Positions 8,905-15,613 of a stretch of 31,218 nucleotides of DNA are shown in pieces. Under the pieces are notes generated by a model, which saw nothing but the letters and a program-made list of their open reading frames with translations, was not told the origin of the DNA and ran no database searches. The position numbers and the translations under genes were made by a program. Position 1 is the first letter of the stretch. Each line of letters opens with the position of its first letter. Origin of the DNA: JAKVAV01 sp047633195 (GTDB lineage Bacteria; Bacteroidota; Bacteroidia; Flavobacteriales_D; Cryomorphaceae); the NCBI GenBank assembly GCA_047633195.1, contig JBLIEU010000025.1, positions 1-31,218 of the forward strand, given 5' to 3'.

Positions 8905-8912
8905 TATATTTG
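8905..8912 (+). promoter_or_regulatory. Promoter -7 box for the ferredoxin gene
   Basis: TATATTTG fits TAnnTTTG exactly, 43 bases upstream of the ferredoxin ATG. It abuts, end to end, a -7 box on the opposite strand. The -33 TTG is not clear; a TTTG at 8875-8878 is farther away than usual. Confidence 0.6.
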
Positions 8913-8920
8913 CAAAAGTA
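8913..8920 (-). promoter_or_regulatory. Promoter -7 box for the acyl-CoA reductase gene
   Basis: TACTTTTG on the minus strand fits TAnnTTTG exactly. Transcription would begin near 8906, about 40 bases before the ATG at 8866, which decides the start codon of the reductase. It directly abuts the plus-strand -7 box. Confidence 0.55.
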
Positions 8921-8955
8921 TTGATCATATTCCAACAGAAAAAAGAAAGACTGCG

Positions 8956-9303
8956 ATGGCCATAATAATAACAGACGAGTGCATCAACTGCGGAGCTTGC
9001 GAGCCCGAATGTCCCAATAATGCCATATACGAAGGCGGAGTGGAGTGGCGCATGAGCGATGGAACCGACTTAAAAGGAGATCTAACCACCCCAATGGGAA
9101 ATGCCTACGAGGCAGATGCTGAGCAAGAGCCAGTAGATATGGATGTTTACTACATCGTAACCGATAAATGTACCGAGTGTGTAGGTTTTCACGATGAGCC
9201 TCAGTGCGCTGCCGTATGTCCAGTAGATTGCTGTGTAGATGATCCTGATTTCCGCGAACCCGAAGACCAACTTGTCGCGAAGAAGGAGTTCATGCACCTA
9301 TAA
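8956..9303 (+). CDS. 2[4Fe-4S] dicluster ferredoxin
   Basis: A 115-residue soluble ferredoxin that would carry electrons in the cytoplasm. The first cluster motif is C9-x2-C12-x2-C15-x3-C19-P. The second is C72-x2-C75-x8-C84-x3-C88-P, with the eight-residue insertion characteristic of the FdxA/YfhL-like bacterial type. Cys92 and Cys93 follow. About 50 acidic residues lie between the two motifs. ATG 8956 follows a well-placed -7 box. The divergent LuxC-like reductase could be a redox partner, but that is inference from position only. A repeat element begins at the base after the TAA stop. Confidence 0.93.
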   Translation: MAIIITDECINCGACEPECPNNAIYEGGVEWRMSDGTDLKGDLTTPMGNAYEADAEQEPVDMDVYYIVTDKCTECVGFHDEPQCAAVCPVDCCVDDPDFREPEDQLVAKKEFMHL

Positions 9304-9412
9304 GAGCTGGTCTATAAAGTTCGTTATCTCCCCTCCATTTGTTGTGACAACAGTCAACTCCTTAATTATAAAACTTCGTGTGCGTCGCTATCGAACTTTC
9401 TAGTTCAGACTC
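9304..9412. repeat. Dispersed repeat with terminal inverted repeats, copy A
   Basis: 109 bases bounded by imperfect inverted repeats: left arm 9304-9323 (GAGCTGGTCTATAAAGTTCG), right arm 9392-9412. They match at 17 of 21 aligned positions with one gap. The last 25 bases (9388-9412) match copy B (15712-15736) at 24 of 25 positions, and a middle stretch beginning GACAACAGTCAA aligns with GACTACAGTCAA of copy B. It begins on the base after the ferredoxin stop. It has no coding capacity. It resembles a MITE-like remnant or a structured intergenic repeat. Confidence 0.65.
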
Positions 9413-9419
9413 TCGACTT

Positions 9420-9458
9420 TGTGCACGCTATTGCACACTTGGTAATAAGCTATCTTAG
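9420..9458 (+). promoter_or_regulatory. Possible promoter with overlapping palindrome
   Basis: TTG (9431-9433), a 17-base spacer, then TATCTTAG (9451-9458), one mismatch from TAnnTTTG. The perfect palindrome TGTGCA-N6-TGCACA (9420-9437) covers the -33 element. It looks like the TGTGA-N6-TCACA layout of CRP/FNR-family sites, but the match is only general. It would control the secreted-protein gene starting at 9478. Confidence 0.4.
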
Positions 9459-9477
9459 ATCTCGTTATTTCAACTCT

Positions 9478-10368
9478 ATGAAAATAGCTACAACATTAGT
9501 ACTTCTGATTGCTGTCTTTTTGGCTCAAGGCCAAAGCTTGCAAGAGTTGGAGACGGAGATGGCCATATTTCAAGATAAGGTGGGCAATGGCCTTACTTCC
9601 GATGAGCGCCTGGAGGCTTCCGCCAATTTTGAAAAGCTACTAGTTCAGGCTTTCGGCATTGAAGGAACCTTCGAGTATACTTTTTTCTCGATTCCTAACG
9701 TGGCTAAACACATGCCCGAAGACGGAGCTTTCCGAGTTTTCAACTGGAATATTCCATTGGAAGATGGTCAGCACAGTTTTCGGATGTACGTGCTTTTTCC
9801 CAATGGGAAATACCAACGCTTTGATGACACAAAGTCTCTGGGACATGAGGATGAATCCACATCCATCAAGCCTGAAAATTGGTATGGAGCCCTCTATTAC
9901 GAGCTCCGCCTCGTAAAAGTGAAACGCAACACTTACTATACCCTTATCGGTTGGGATGGCAACGATGAACTCACCACCATAAAAGTATTGGATGTATTGG
10001 TGTTGGAGAGGAAGAACAAGGCGAGTCTTGGTTTTCCGATTTTCGAAAAGGATGGAGATTTAATGCACCGTCGGGTTTTTGAATATGCCAAAGACGTGAC
10101 TGTGAACCTCAAATGGCTGGAGCCAAAAAAGATGATCATATTCGATCGGCTGGAGCCAAAGACTCAAAACTTGGCAGGAAATTATGCTTTCTATGGTCCA
10201 AGCACCGCCTTCAACGGGTATGAATGGGAAGGTGATTATTGGAAGTTAAATGAGTTCGTAGACATGTCGCGACCTAAGGATTCAAAATCAGGAGCTCAAT
10301 TCAACTTCCCCGATCGCCCTGACCTCAATAGAAAAAGGAAAGAAACCAATCCTTTAATTGGCGATTAA
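9478..10368 (+). CDS. Exported protein of unknown function
   Basis: A 296-residue protein that I do not recognise by name. ATG 9478 is chosen because it begins directly with a signal peptide (MKIATTLVLLIAVFLAQGQ, cleavage after about residue 19); a GTG 57 bases upstream would put 19 extra residues before it and lies within a promoter-like region. The mature protein has an acidic helical start (about 20-60), then mixed strand-rich sequence with conserved-looking aromatic motifs: ALYYELRLVKV, YYTLIGWDGND and GYEWEGDYWKL near the C-terminus. No lipobox, transmembrane segment or enzyme motif is seen. Similar-looking proteins are widespread hypotheticals in Flavobacteriales. It probably acts in the periplasm or outside. 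It lies between a repeat element and the serC promoter, so it is likely transcribed alone. Confidence 0.8.
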   Translation: MKIATTLVLLIAVFLAQGQSLQELETEMAIFQDKVGNGLTSDERLEASANFEKLLVQAFGIEGTFEYTFFSIPNVAKHMPEDGAFRVFNWNIPLEDGQHSFRMYVLFPNGKYQRFDDTKSLGHEDESTSIKPENWYGALYYELRLVKVKRNTYYTLIGWDGNDELTTIKVLDVLVLERKNKASLGFPIFEKDGDLMHRRVFEYAKDVTVNLKWLEPKKMIIFDRLEPKTQNLAGNYAFYGPSTAFNGYEWEGDYWKLNEFVDMSRPKDSKSGAQFNFPDRPDLNRKRKETNPLIGD

Positions 10369-10398
10369 ATATTAATGTTCAAGTAATGCCAGCCCGCA

Positions 10399-10428
10399 TT
10401 GCCGTTACAAAAATTACCTATAGCTTTG
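10399..10428 (+). promoter_or_regulatory. Bacteroidota-type promoter for serC-serA
   Basis: TTG (10399-10401), a 19-base spacer, then TAGCTTTG (10421-10428). Both elements and spacing fit the TTG/TAnnTTTG consensus, the best match in the window. The transcript would start near 10435. The leader could form a hairpin from CGTTAT (10435-10440) and ATAACG (10453-10458), directly followed by AAGGA and the serC ATG. Confidence 0.75.
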
Positions 10429-10471
10429 CACTTCCGTTATCAAAGGCGGTGCATAACGTAAAGGAAAAAAC

Positions 10472-11542
10472 ATGGTGCATAATTTCAGCGCAGGCCCCTG
10501 CGTACTTCCAAAGGAAGTGTTTCAAAAAGCTTCAGAAAGTATCTTAGAATACAAGGGTACAGGTCTCTCGATCATTGAGATGTCTCACCGTAGCAAGGAA
10601 TTTATTGAGGTAATGGAAAATGCGCGCAGTCTTGTTACCGAGCTCTTGAATGTACCCGATGGATACACCGTACTTTTTCTTCAAGGAGGTGCAAGTTTGG
10701 GTTTCTACATGAGCGCCATCAACTTCATGAAAAATGATGGTGGAGTAGGAGCTTACTTAGATACTGGTGCATGGTCTACCAAAGCCATCAAAGAGGCAAA
10801 GCTTCTCGGAGACGTGAGGGTTTTAGCTTCTAGCAAAGAAGAAAACTTCACGCACATTCCCAAAGGATATACTGTGCCAAGCGATGTGGATTACCTCCAC
10901 CTCACATCAAACAATACTATTTTTGGAACTCAATTCAAGTCTTTTCCGGAAAGCACCGCCCCCGTTCTCTGTGATATGTCTAGCGACATTTTTAGTAAGG
11001 CCGTTGATGTATCGAAATTCGATTTGATCTATGCAGGATCACAGAAAAATATGGGCCCTGCAGGGACAACCGTTTACATCGTGAAGAAAGATGCGCTAGG
11101 TAAAACGGGAAGGCAAATTCCTTCGATGCTCGATCTTCAGGTTCATGACAGCAAAGACTCAATGTTTAATACGCCACCTGTTTTCGCCGTATACGGATCA
11201 ATGCTCACCATGGAATGGATGAAAAAAGAAGGTGGAGTAGCTGAAATGGAACGTCGCAATGATGCCAAATCCGATTTGCTTTACGGTGAAATTGACAGCA
11301 ATCCATTATTTGAAGGAACTACGGCTAAAGAAGACAGAAGCTGCATGAACCCTACTTTCGTTCTCAAGGATGAGGCAAGTCATGCCGAGCGCTTTGATAA
11401 AATGTGGAAGGATGCACAAATCAATGGTCTTAAAGGTCACCGTTCAGTTGGTGGCTACCGAGCTTCTATGTACAATGCCCTTGAAATTGAGAGTGTGCAA
11501 GTACTGGTAGATGTAATGAAAGAATTAGAACGAACCGCTTAA
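10472..11542 (+). CDS. serC: Phosphoserine aminotransferase
   Basis: PLP enzyme that converts 3-phosphohydroxypyruvate and glutamate to phosphoserine, second step of serine synthesis. The 356 residues match the usual length. It begins MVHNFSAGPCVLP, with SIIEMSHRSKEF, LFLQGGASLGF for cofactor phosphate binding, and the PLP lysine Lys192 in AGSQKNMGPAG. The C-terminal substrate region KGHRSVGGYRASMYNA is intact. The ATG lies seven bases after AAGGA and about 37 bases after the predicted transcript start. serA follows after 10 bases, so the first two serine steps form an operon; serB is not in the window. Confidence 0.97.
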   Translation: MVHNFSAGPCVLPKEVFQKASESILEYKGTGLSIIEMSHRSKEFIEVMENARSLVTELLNVPDGYTVLFLQGGASLGFYMSAINFMKNDGGVGAYLDTGAWSTKAIKEAKLLGDVRVLASSKEENFTHIPKGYTVPSDVDYLHLTSNNTIFGTQFKSFPESTAPVLCDMSSDIFSKAVDVSKFDLIYAGSQKNMGPAGTTVYIVKKDALGKTGRQIPSMLDLQVHDSKDSMFNTPPVFAVYGSMLTMEWMKKEGGVAEMERRNDAKSDLLYGEIDSNPLFEGTTAKEDRSCMNPTFVLKDEASHAERFDKMWKDAQINGLKGHRSVGGYRASMYNALEIESVQVLVDVMKELERTA

Positions 11543-11552
11543 ACCAAAACAG

Positions 11553-12512
11553 ATGAACGTACTCGCGAATGACGGAATTTCTCCATCGGGAAAAACCAAG
11601 CTAGAAGCAGCAGGATTTAAAGTAATTACCGACACAGTAGATCAAGACAAGCTTGTGGATTACATCAATTCAAATGATGTAAAGGCGCTCTTAGTGAGAA
11701 GCGCCACTACTGTTCGGGAAGACATCATAGATGGTTGTGCTGGACTAAAATTTATCGGTCGCGGTGGAGTAGGAATGGACAATATCGATGTAGCCTATGC
11801 CCGTGAAAAAGGCAAGACGGTTTCCAACACTCCTGCCAGCAGTTCACAGTCGGTGGCTGAGTTGGTGATGGGGCAGCTATTCAGCTTGGCTCGTTCCACT
11901 TACGATGCCAATAGGGAGATGCCCAGGCACGGAGCTACTGAGTTTAAGACATTGAAAAAGAAATACGCAAAAGGTTTTGAGCTTCGCGGAAAGACTTTGG
12001 GTATCGTTGGTTTTGGCCGTATCGGAAAGTCTTTGGCCAGTTATGCCTTAGGTGCTGGGATGAAAGTAATTTGCACGGATGTATTTGATGTAGACACCAA
12101 AGTACATGTGCACATCGAAGGCCACGGAGATGTAGAGGTAAATGTAGAGAAGGTGGATATGGAAACTTTGCTCAGATCGAGCCAAGCCATCTCACTTCAC
12201 GTTCCAAAACAAGCTGATGGATCTCCAGTTTTTGGTCGCAAGGAATTATCAATGATTTCACGTGGTGCCGTTCTCGTTAATGCTGCCCGCGGAGGTGTAA
12301 TTGATGAAGACGCACTCCTTAAGGCACTCGAAAGCGGTCATATAGCAGGCGCTGCATTAGACGTATTTGAGAATGAGCCTACACCAAGAGAAGATCTCAT
12401 GAAAGCTGATAAGATTGCTTTGACCCCGCACATTGGAGCGGCAACGGTAGAAGCTCAAGATCGAATAGGTGAGGAGCTTGCTGATTTGATTATTGCTGAT
12501 TTTAGTCGCTAG
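11553..12512 (+). CDS. serA: D-3-phosphoglycerate dehydrogenase, short form
   Basis: Oxidises 3-phosphoglycerate to 3-phosphohydroxypyruvate with NAD, the committed step of serine synthesis. The 319 residues contain the D-2-hydroxyacid dehydrogenase substrate and Rossmann domains: GRGGVGMDNID, the NAD loop GIVGFGRIGKS, and the catalytic set Arg246 (NAARGG), Glu275 (NEP) and His293 (TPHIG). The C-terminal ACT domain of long SerA proteins is absent, so allosteric inhibition by serine through that domain is not expected. A stretch rich in His, Val and Glu (about 185-200: KVHVHIEGHGDVEVNV) is an insertion-like segment after the Rossmann beta-2 region. It sits 10 bases after serC, which supports the SerA role over other 2-hydroxyacid dehydrogenases. 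Confidence 0.93.
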   Translation: MNVLANDGISPSGKTKLEAAGFKVITDTVDQDKLVDYINSNDVKALLVRSATTVREDIIDGCAGLKFIGRGGVGMDNIDVAYAREKGKTVSNTPASSSQSVAELVMGQLFSLARSTYDANREMPRHGATEFKTLKKKYAKGFELRGKTLGIVGFGRIGKSLASYALGAGMKVICTDVFDVDTKVHVHIEGHGDVEVNVEKVDMETLLRSSQAISLHVPKQADGSPVFGRKELSMISRGAVLVNAARGGVIDEDALLKALESGHIAGAALDVFENEPTPREDLMKADKIALTPHIGAATVEAQDRIGEELADLIIADFSR

Positions 12513-12557
12513 TTTTGAGCTGGGGGAAGTGTGTTGAAGATTAACAACGTGTTTTGA

Positions 12558-12599
12558 TTCCTTTGAATTTGAAACGAACGTTCCATTTCTACAAAGGAA
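12558..12599. promoter_or_regulatory. Extended dyad upstream of pyrR
   Basis: TTCCTTTG (12558-12565) and CAAAGGAA (12592-12599) are perfect eight-base inverted arms. Nested inside are GAAA/TTTC and the palindrome GAACGTTC (12576-12583), all centred near 12579. No T-run follows on the plus strand, so it is not a good serA terminator. It ends 33 bases before the pyrR -7 box and may be an operator. Confidence 0.45.
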
Positions 12600-12631
12600 A
12601 ATAAATAGTGGTCAATTCAGCTTCGAAAATT

Positions 12632-12639
12632 TATCTTTG
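12632..12639 (+). promoter_or_regulatory. Promoter -7 box for pyrR-pyrB
   Basis: TATCTTTG fits TAnnTTTG. Only six bases separate it from a GTG at 12646, so the transcript could begin at or within a base or two of the start codon. No clear TTG is present 19 bases upstream. Confidence 0.55.
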
Positions 12640-12645
12640 CCCTCA

Positions 12646-13194
12646 GTGAACCCCGTTGAGCTTCTAAATAGCGATCAGCTTTCGATTACCATCACACGAC
12701 TTTGCCACGAATTGGTAGAGGAGCATGGTGATTTCAGTCAATCGGCCATTGTCGGTCTTCAACCTAGAGGTATTTATTTGGCAAACCGAATTGTAAAGCG
12801 ATTGGCAGAGATCACGGGAGTCGAAAATATTCGCCACGGTGATATGGACATCACTTTTCACCGCGACGACTTCCGTCGAAAAAGCATTCCGCCCACCCCC
12901 AGCGATACCCGAATGGATTTCACGGTAGAAGATCTAAAAGTGGTTTTGGTCGATGATGTGCTTTTTACGGGAAGGACGATCAGAGCTGGACTAGACGCTC
13001 TCTTGGCATTTGGCCGACCGAGCACCGTAGAATTAATGGTGTTGATCGATCGCCGATTTAGCCGACACCTGCCCGTAAAGCCAAACTATACCGGTCGAAC
13101 GGTGGACAGTATGGCCAGTGAGCGCGTAGAAGTGGAATGGGTAGAAACCGAAGGGACCGATCGTGTAACCCTCTTATCGACCAAAAGTGAGTAG
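12646..13194 (+). CDS. pyrR: PyrR-type uracil phosphoribosyltransferase/pyr regulator
   Basis: A 182-residue phosphoribosyltransferase of the PyrR family, which in Firmicutes binds pyr mRNA and also makes UMP from uracil and PRPP. It shows IVGLQPRGIYLANRI (about 35-49), DITFHRDDF (68-76) and the PRPP loop VLVDDVLFTGRTIRA (100-114). The start is uncertain: an in-frame TTG at 12637 lies inside the -7 box, so I prefer GTG 12646, which gives MNPVELLNSDQLS. If the message is leaderless, PyrR-type attenuation in its own 5' leader is not possible, so it may act mainly as an enzyme or in trans. The gene overlaps pyrB by eight bases, which implies translational coupling. Confidence 0.92.
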   Translation: MNPVELLNSDQLSITITRLCHELVEEHGDFSQSAIVGLQPRGIYLANRIVKRLAEITGVENIRHGDMDITFHRDDFRRKSIPPTPSDTRMDFTVEDLKVVLVDDVLFTGRTIRAGLDALLAFGRPSTVELMVLIDRRFSRHLPVKPNYTGRTVDSMASERVEVEWVETEGTDRVTLLSTKSE

Positions 13195-14122
13195 CCTAAG
13201 CGTAGATAATCTGTTGGGAATCAAAGGGCTCACGCTCGCCGATATCGAATTGATATTTTCTACCGCCGATAACTTTAAGGACGTAATCAACCGTCCAATC
13301 AAAAAAGTCCCTTCACTTCGCGACATTACCATTGCCAACGTATTTTTTGAGAATTCTACTCGAACCAAACTCAGTTTCGAGTTGGCCGAGAAGCGTCTTT
13401 CGGCCGATGTGGTCAACTTCTCCTCCTCCTCTTCGTCGGTCAAGAAAGGAGAGACCCTCATCGACACAGTCAATAATATCCTGGCCATGAAGGTCGATAT
13501 GGTGGTGATGCGTCACCCCAACCCGGGAGCACCACATTTTCTATCAAAGCACATTGACGCCAAGGTGGTCAATGCGGGAGACGGAACCCACGAACACCCA
13601 ACTCAAGCTCTGCTAGATGCCTTTTCCATTCGCGAAAAGCTGGGACAAGTAAAAGGTAAAAAAGTCGTGATTGTGGGAGATATCCTTCATTCACGTGTGG
13701 CACTTTCCAATATTCACTGCTTGAAGAAGCTGGGAGCCGAAGTGATGGTTTGTGGCCCACGCACCCTCATGCCCAAGTACGCAGAATCGCTAGGGGTAAA
13801 AGTTGAATTCAACCTAAAGAAAGCTCTCGAATGGTGTGATGTGGCAAATATGCTGCGCATCCAATTGGAGCGTCAAGACATGGCTTATTTCCCTTCGTTG
13901 CGAGAGTACACGATGCAATACGGGCTGGACCGCGATCTTTTCAATTCTATCAATAAAGACATTGTGCTCATGCACCCTGGTCCAATCAATAGGGGTGTGG
14001 AGATTAGCAGTGATTTGGCTGATAGCGCAAACAGCATAATCCTCCAACAAGTAGAAAATGGAGTCGCCATTAGAATGGCAGTTCTCTACCTTTTGGCAGG
14101 AAAAATTAAAGGGCAGAGTTAA
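13187..14122 (+). CDS. pyrB: Aspartate carbamoyltransferase catalytic subunit
   Basis: Joins carbamoyl phosphate and aspartate to form carbamoyl aspartate, an early step of pyrimidine synthesis. The 311 residues contain the carbamoyl-phosphate motif FFENSTRTKLSFE (STRT at 57-60), the active-site lysine of SSVKKGET (Lys87, supplied across the trimer interface), GTHEHPTQALLDAF (133-146) and the aspartate-binding region MHPGPINRGVEI. The GTG start at 13187 overlaps the end of pyrR by eight bases and is the only start that keeps the full N-terminal helix. No pyrI regulatory subunit follows, so this is probably the stand-alone trimer form, as usual beside pyrR. Confidence 0.97.
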   Translation: MSSLSVDNLLGIKGLTLADIELIFSTADNFKDVINRPIKKVPSLRDITIANVFFENSTRTKLSFELAEKRLSADVVNFSSSSSSVKKGETLIDTVNNILAMKVDMVVMRHPNPGAPHFLSKHIDAKVVNAGDGTHEHPTQALLDAFSIREKLGQVKGKKVVIVGDILHSRVALSNIHCLKKLGAEVMVCGPRTLMPKYAESLGVKVEFNLKKALEWCDVANMLRIQLERQDMAYFPSLREYTMQYGLDRDLFNSINKDIVLMHPGPINRGVEISSDLADSANSIILQQVENGVAIRMAVLYLLAGKIKGQS

Positions 14123-14161
14123 GTATTGACCTGAATTCCCGAATAATCTCAATCAGGTTAT

Positions 14162-14169
14162 TATATTTG
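14162..14169 (+). promoter_or_regulatory. Promoter -7 box for the STAS gene
   Basis: TATATTTG fits TAnnTTTG exactly, 25 bases upstream of the STAS-domain ATG. A -33 TTG at normal spacing is not evident. Confidence 0.55.
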
Positions 14170-14194
14170 GCTAAAGCAATTACGGACAGACACC

Positions 14195-14581
14195 ATGAGT
14201 TTCAAAATTCAGAAAGAAGATAAATACGCCATTTTATATACTGAGGCTGAAAAAATTCAGTCAATCAATGCCCCTCTTTTGAAGTCGGAATTGGTTATGT
14301 TGATCAAAGGCGGTTTCAAGAATATCATTGTCGATATGGCCGATACGCGCTACTGCGATTCTAGCGGCCTCAGCGCTCTTCTAACGGGAAATCGTTTGAG
14401 CAAAGAAGCAGAAGGAACCTTCGTTCTATCTACTCTTCAGCCAGGCGTAGAGAAGTTAGTTGCAATTTCCCAACTGACTTCTGTTTTTGACATCGTACCT
14501 ACGAAAGACGAAGCGATAGACGTGGTGCTAATGGAAGAAATTGAGCGCGAGTTGAGAGCTAACGCAGACGATAAATCCTAA
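14195..14581 (+). CDS. STAS-domain protein (anti-sigma factor antagonist-like)
   Basis: A 128-residue single-domain STAS protein like SpoIIAA and RsbV, which bind anti-sigma kinases in partner switching. The core motif VDMADTRYCDSSGLSALL contains Asp55 and Ser56, the site phosphorylated in SpoIIAA/RsbV. Its acidic C-terminal extension (about 105-128, MEEIERELRANADDKS) goes beyond the domain. No anti-sigma kinase, PP2C phosphatase or sigma factor gene lies nearby. I recall STAS genes beside ribonuclease Z as a common arrangement in Flavobacteriales, so the partner is probably encoded elsewhere, or the protein may have a different role. It has its own -7 box and precedes rnz by 51 bases with a possible hairpin between them. 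Confidence 0.87.
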   Translation: MSFKIQKEDKYAILYTEAEKIQSINAPLLKSELVMLIKGGFKNIIVDMADTRYCDSSGLSALLTGNRLSKEAEGTFVLSTLQPGVEKLVAISQLTSVFDIVPTKDEAIDVVLMEEIERELRANADDKS

Positions 14582-14617
14582 AGAGTCGGTTTCTGTTTTC
14601 GAACAAATGGACTCTTT
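14580..14617 (+). terminator. Possible hairpin terminator or attenuator between STAS gene and rnz
   Basis: AAAGAGTC (14580-14587) and GACTCTTT (14610-14617) are perfect eight-base inverted arms with a 22-base loop. CGGCTTTTTG follows, so a U-run begins four bases after the stem. The left arm begins inside the STAS stop codon. It may reduce rather than abolish readthrough into rnz, for which I see no separate -7 box. Confidence 0.42.
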
Positions 14618-14632
14618 CGGCTTTTTGTTACC

Positions 14633-15571
14633 ATGAAATTTGAAGTCACCATTCTCGGTTGTGGTTCAGCTGCACCTACCTTGAAGCATGGGCCTACTTC
14701 TCAATTTCTAGAGCACAGTAGCCATTATTTTCTGATAGATTGCGGAGAAGGCACTCAGCTGCAGCTCAGACGTTATAAAGCTAGATTCCTAAAGATTAAT
14801 CACATTTTCATTTCCCATAACCATGGCGATCACTGCCTTGGCTTGCCTGGACTGATGTCTACCCTGCACCTCTTAGGGAGGAGCAAGCCACTAGCGGTGT
14901 ATTGCCAAGAAGGCCTTAAGGAAGCGGTGGAATTCCAGCTCAAGATTTCTCACGCGCGACTGAGGTTTGAAATCAACTGGCATATTCTCAACCCCGAAAA
15001 GAAGACCTTGATTTTTGAAAACAAGAAACTGGAAGTTTTTTCTTTTCCACTAAATCACCGCGTGCCTTGTTGCGGGTTTCTTTTTGCTGAAAAGCTACCT
15101 GCACGAAACATCAAACCCTCGTGTATCGCCAAGTACAATATTCCTGTGGCACGGATCAGGCAGATAAAGGCGGGAAGCGATTATGTCTTAGAAGATGGCA
15201 CCGTCATTTCGAATGATCAATTGACTCATGAGCCTACACATCCGTTGAGTTATGCCTTTTGTTCTGATACGGCGTATCAAAAGCAAACGGCAGAGTTTGT
15301 TCAAGGGGTAGATCTGATCTATCATGAAAGCACTTTCTTAGAAGCAGATGCTGAACGAGCGGAGTCTACTTTCCACAGTACAGCCTCTCAAGCAGCGAGA
15401 GTTGCAAAAGAAGCCAATGCGAAGAAATTAATTCTTGGACACTATTCTGCGCGCTACAGAAATATGGAACCATTTCTGGAAGAGGCTATTGAGATTTTCT
15501 CCAATGTGGAGCTCGCTGATGAAGGCATGGTGATTCCGGTAAAAGATGTGGAAAAGAAATTCCGAAGCTGA
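14633..15571 (+). CDS. rnz: Ribonuclease Z
   Basis: Zinc-dependent endonuclease of the metallo-beta-lactamase fold that removes the 3' trailer of tRNA precursors. The 312 residues are the short (RNase ZS) form. The zinc motif is SHNHGDHCLGLPGLM, with His62, His64, Asp66 and His67. The substrate-side stretches LNHRVPCCGF and AFCSDTAY, the HST motif of FHSTASQAA and LILGHYSARY follow in family order. The ATG at 14633 precedes MKFEVTILGCGSAAPT, the standard family N-terminus. Probably read through from the STAS gene. Confidence 0.96.
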   Translation: MKFEVTILGCGSAAPTLKHGPTSQFLEHSSHYFLIDCGEGTQLQLRRYKARFLKINHIFISHNHGDHCLGLPGLMSTLHLLGRSKPLAVYCQEGLKEAVEFQLKISHARLRFEINWHILNPEKKTLIFENKKLEVFSFPLNHRVPCCGFLFAEKLPARNIKPSCIAKYNIPVARIRQIKAGSDYVLEDGTVISNDQLTHEPTHPLSYAFCSDTAYQKQTAEFVQGVDLIYHESTFLEADAERAESTFHSTASQAARVAKEANAKKLILGHYSARYRNMEPFLEEAIEIFSNVELADEGMVIPVKDVEKKFRS

Positions 15572-15583
15572 ACTCATAGCCAT

Positions 15584-15591
15584 TATCTTTG
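15584..15591 (+). promoter_or_regulatory. Possible promoter -7 box for the response regulator
   Basis: TATCTTTG fits TAnnTTTG, 12 bases after the rnz stop. If used, the transcript would have a leader of about 165 bases that contains the whole of repeat copy B. Confidence 0.4.
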
Positions 15592-15613
15592 TTAGTCAGA
15601 CATATTCTAGATA

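Noticed and set aside
7817..8935. The longer acyl-CoA reductase beginning at 8935
   Set aside because: The 23 extra codons contain a consensus -7 box for the same strand and do not resemble the family N-terminus.
9304..9412. Repeat copy A as a tRNA or riboswitch
   Set aside because: No cloverleaf, anticodon arm or known riboswitch core is visible; only the terminal arms pair.
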